Part shown: positions 62,060 to 64,000 of the stretch, piece after piece
How positions within the stretch are numbered: position 1 is the first letter of the stretch
Layout: the number at the start of each line of letters is the position of its first letter
DNA from: Mercurialis annua
Taxonomy: Eukaryota; Streptophyta; Magnoliopsida; Malpighiales; Euphorbiaceae
Direction of reading: 5' to 3'
Assembly: GCF_937616625.2 (NCBI RefSeq)
Contig: NC_065576.1
Span: forward strand, 17,176,501 to 17,240,500
DNA length: 64,000 nt
Position numbers and translations under genes: made by a program
The notes under the pieces: generated by a model
Databases searched by the model: none
What the model was told of the DNA's origin: nothing
What the model saw: the letters and a program-made list of their open reading frames with translations, nothing else

Positions 62060-62352
62060 CCCTTTGAAAGCTATTGCTTGAGTTCTACTCTTCAACTGCC
62101 CACTATCTCCACCATGATGCCTTCCACTTTCAGAACTGCTTTGCTTCTAGAAAGAACACGTGAGTTTCTGGCTTCTCGGCTTTTAACTTCCGTCATCAAT
62201 ATTATGGGCTACTAGGCTTTTAATCTTGGACATCAATATTATGGACTTCTAACCTCTTGGATCTAAAGTTTTAAACTTTGTTGCTTAGACCTTCAAAATT
62301 TAACCCCTTCTGGTCAAAGGTCTAATTTTGGTTAAAACCTCTGAAATTAATA

Positions 62353-62720
62353 GTCAAACCTCTGACATTAACTTCTGAAATTAATCTTCTGTCAAAGGTC
62401 AAATTGGTGAAACCTCTGGAATTAATGGTCAGACCTCTGACATTAACTTCTGAAATTAATCTTCTTTCAAAGGTCAAATTGGTCAAACCTCTGACATTAA
62501 CTTTTGAAATTAATCTTCTGTCAAAGGTCAAATTGGTCAAACCTCTGGAATTAATGGTCAGACCTCTGACATGAACTTCTGAAATTAATCTTCCGTCAAG
62601 GGTCAAATTGGTCAAACCGAATTAATGGTCAAACCTCTGACATTAACTTCTGAATAATCTTTTATCAAAGGTCGAATTGGTTAAACCTTTGAGATTAATG
62701 GTCAAAACTCTGAAATTCAC
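62353..62720. repeat. 75-bp minisatellite in the U3 of the third LTR
   Basis: Units built on GTCAAACCTCTGACATTAAC and CAAAGGTCAAATTGGT start at about 62353, 62428, 62482, 62557 and 62628: spacing 75, 54, 75 and 71 bp. A 97-codon minus-strand frame (62322-62615) is open only because 75 and 54 are multiples of three and is not called as a gene. Confidence 0.85.
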
Positions 62721-62886
62721 CTCTGTCAAAGATCAAATAAATTAATCTTCTCAAAAGGTCAAATTCTCTGAAATCAACCTTTGAAATTATCCACGTAGAT
62801 CAACCTTTGAAATTATCCAGGTAGCTTTTCAAGAGCTTATGGGCTTTTATGGCCTTTTGGTCATATTTTTAATTTTCGTGTAAACA

Positions 62887-62900
62887 ATGCCCCCTATATA
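62887..62900 (-). other. Putative polypurine tract of the third element
   Basis: Minus strand TATATAGGGGGCAT lies immediately before the LTR start TGTTTACACG. It supports minus-strand orientation and places 62887-64000 inside the element. Confidence 0.6.
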
Positions 62901-62936
62901 TAATTGGCTTTTTTAGACATAAAGCCATTTTATATA
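62893..62936 (+). promoter_or_regulatory. Possible plus-strand TATA elements
   Basis: CTATATATAATTGG near 62893 and TTTTATATATATTT near 62929 are TATA-like on the plus strand, about 280-320 bp upstream of the first ATG of the frame at 63218. An AAACCCTAA telo-box-like motif lies in the presumed leader near 63154. In A/T-rich DNA such matches arise by chance. Confidence 0.3.
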
Positions 62937-63217
62937 TATTTCTTTTAGACAAAATTCAAAAATTTTAGCTTTCACCATGGTTAAGCCTAAGGTTTTATTT
63001 TCTCAATTTAATAAGGATTTTTAGAAAAGAGAAAATCCTTTAGGTGACAAAAATTTAAAAATTTTAAGAATAGACAGAAGTGCAAAAAGCGAAGAGATTT
63101 TTAAAAATCAAAGCAATTTGCAATCTCTTTCTTCCCCAAAAATTTTTAGAGCAAAACCCTAATTTAAAAGTTCAAAACAATTTTTCTCCCAATCTAAACA
63201 AAAGTAATCCCCAAAAG

Positions 63218-63709
63218 ATGTTAATAATTGGAGTGGAGGAGGAGGAAACGCCGGCCACTGTACTGCCGACAGTGGGCAGCTTTACTCCTCCGCCAACCAG
63301 CTCGGCAGATCTAGCGCCTGGCTTGTCGCGCGCGTCTTCAACTTCAGCAGTTGGTGGGCGTGTCTCCCCAACGGCAGCAACCGAACCGTCCGCTTCATCA
63401 CCATCCATTCATCCCTCGCCGTCCAGCTCCTCGCCGGCGGCAGCGGTCAACCGCTTCTCTCTAGCAGCAGCAGCGGGATCTCCTCTCTTGGCAACAGCGG
63501 GATCTCCTCTCTTGGCAACAGCGGGCTGCAATTCAGCGCCACTCGTCCATGGCAGCAAAGGGAGCCGCGGTCAGCAAGGAAGCAGCAGCTCCACTCGTCA
63601 CCGTCCAGCCATCCCCCGACGTGTCGGCCTTGTTGATGTACTCCGCCAGCAAGCAATCGGATGGCAGCGGTCAGCAAGTCAGCTGCTCAAATCCGGCGGC
63701 AACTGGTAA
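63218..63709 (+). CDS. Candidate first exon, Ser/Ala/Pro-rich protein of unknown function
   Basis: From the first ATG at 63218 the frame is open for 163 codons. A longer frame starting at a GTG (63080) is less likely in a plant. The protein starts MLIIGVEEEETPATV and is then rich in Ser, Ala and Pro without a recognisable domain; a 24-bp tandem repeat (63473-63520) encodes AGSPLLAT twice. The GC content is far above the surroundings. The stop codon TAA (63707-63709) overlaps CTG|GTAAGC, a good splice donor at 63706, followed by a pyrimidine-rich stretch. If joined to an acceptor AG at 63968-63969, the frame stays open to the window end. Because the PPT and LTR to the left imply an element on the other strand, this may be an antisense ORF of the retrotransposon; a host exon beside a solo LTR is the alternative. 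Frames on the minus strand (63172-63408, 63447-63677) are also open, so coding status is uncertain. Confidence 0.4.
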   Translation: MLIIGVEEEETPATVLPTVGSFTPPPTSSADLAPGLSRASSTSAVGGRVSPTAATEPSASSPSIHPSPSSSSPAAAVNRFSLAAAAGSPLLATAGSPLLATAGCNSAPLVHGSKGSRGQQGSSSSTRHRPAIPRRVGLVDVLRQQAIGWQRSASQLLKSGGNW

Positions 63710-63969
63710 GCTTCGTTCTCCCCTTTTTTCTTTTTTTTTTCTTTTTTAATTAATTAACTGTTTTTGGCAATAATGCAGTAATTAGACAATGATTGTATAA
63801 ATTTTCTAGGTGATTGTCTATTTTGTTTATTGGTTGTTATTAGAAATTAGGACTTATATTTCCAAATTTTTCACCAATAAGGCCAGTAGATTTTGACATA
63901 GTGCATCGATTTCAGAATTTCCTCTGGCATCTGACAAGCTTACTGTCTTTTATTTGTTTGATATAACAG
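63706..63969 (+). other. Possible intron
   Basis: A GTAAGC donor at 63706, a long T-rich stretch after it, low GC, and a candidate acceptor GATATAACAG ending at 63969. The 264-bp length is usual for a plant intron. The frame from the upstream exon continues for about ten codons after the acceptor. This is a prediction from short signals only. Confidence 0.3.
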
Positions 63970-64000
63970 TAGCTACCTCTTTTGGACTCAATTCGGCTTC

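Larger units (their letters stand above)
61756..62886 (-). repeat. Third LTR (1131 bp), likely 3' LTR of a minus-strand element
   Basis: Plus-strand termini are TGTTACTGGC and CGTGTAAACA, giving TG...CA ends with matching GTAAACA/TGTTAC termini. The left end abuts the satellite. On the right a minus-strand purine tract (TATAGGGGGCAT) abuts the LTR, and no PBS-like sequence follows, so this is a 3' LTR and the element body continues beyond the window. A minus-strand TATA box and a 75-bp minisatellite upstream of it fit an LTR U3. No second LTR is available for confirmation, and lineage is not assigned. Confidence 0.68.

Noticed and set aside
62322..62615. 97-codon minus-strand frame with repeated RLISEVNVRGLT
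   Set aside because: Generated by a 75-bp minisatellite within the LTR U3, upstream of the TATA box, so it lies in promoter DNA and not in the transcribed body.
61756..62886. Third LTR as a 5' LTR of a plus-strand element
   Set aside because: The sequence following 62886 (ATGCCCCCTATA) resembles a complemented purine tract, not a primer binding site, and the TATA box points to the minus strand.

Overview
The window is plant nuclear DNA, most likely angiosperm heterochromatin. It has a very large A/T-rich satellite array, plant-type LTR retrotransposons primed by initiator tRNA-Met, a Mutator-like miniature element, and almost no host coding sequence. No bacterial, organellar, rRNA, tRNA or CRISPR feature was seen. 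The species cannot be named from the sequence alone.

Layout. (1) 1-9988: one large non-autonomous LTR retrotransposon on the minus strand. It has 3,079-bp LTRs (the left one is cut by the window edge), a minus-strand PBS and PPT, and a 4.36-kb internal region with no recognisable gag-pol, so it is LARD-like. (2) 9989-51657: about 41.7 kb of a satellite with a 60-bp monomer, arranged in mosaic higher-order blocks: a 1.7-kb unit at 19.7-23.6 kb, a 2.8-4.6-kb unit repeated four times at 29.3-44.0 kb, and a 3.8-4.0-kb flanking block present on both sides of that unit. A short inverted patch lies near the right edge. (3) 51658-60695: a decayed Ty1/copia element on the minus strand. One LTR end is truncated, gag-pol is broken, and a 286-bp Mutator-type MITE sits inside it. 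(4) 60696-61755: more of the same satellite, switching orientation twice. (5) 61756-62886: a third LTR (minus strand, TATA box, 75-bp minisatellite in U3) with a PPT at its right side. (6) 62887-64000: sequence that should be the internal part of that third element. It carries a GC-rich plus-strand open frame that ends in a splice-donor-like site. This is either an antisense ORF of the element or the first exon of a host gene.

How the parts relate. The satellite is the substrate. The LARD-like element abuts its left edge with nearly identical LTRs (six differences seen in 2,552 bp), so it is recent. The copia element sits inside the right part of the array and is much older by LTR divergence and coding decay. 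Near-identical kilobase blocks in the array core, against inversions and an old element at the right edge, suggest recent amplification in the middle. Many 60-213-residue open frames in the array are by-products of a 60-bp (20-codon) period and are not annotated as genes.

The best candidate for something undescribed is the satellite itself. It has four consecutive decamers starting with AAAC in helical phase, three AACGTT palindromes per monomer, five of seven G residues in CpG, and a mosaic higher-order architecture. Novelty could not be tested without a database search.
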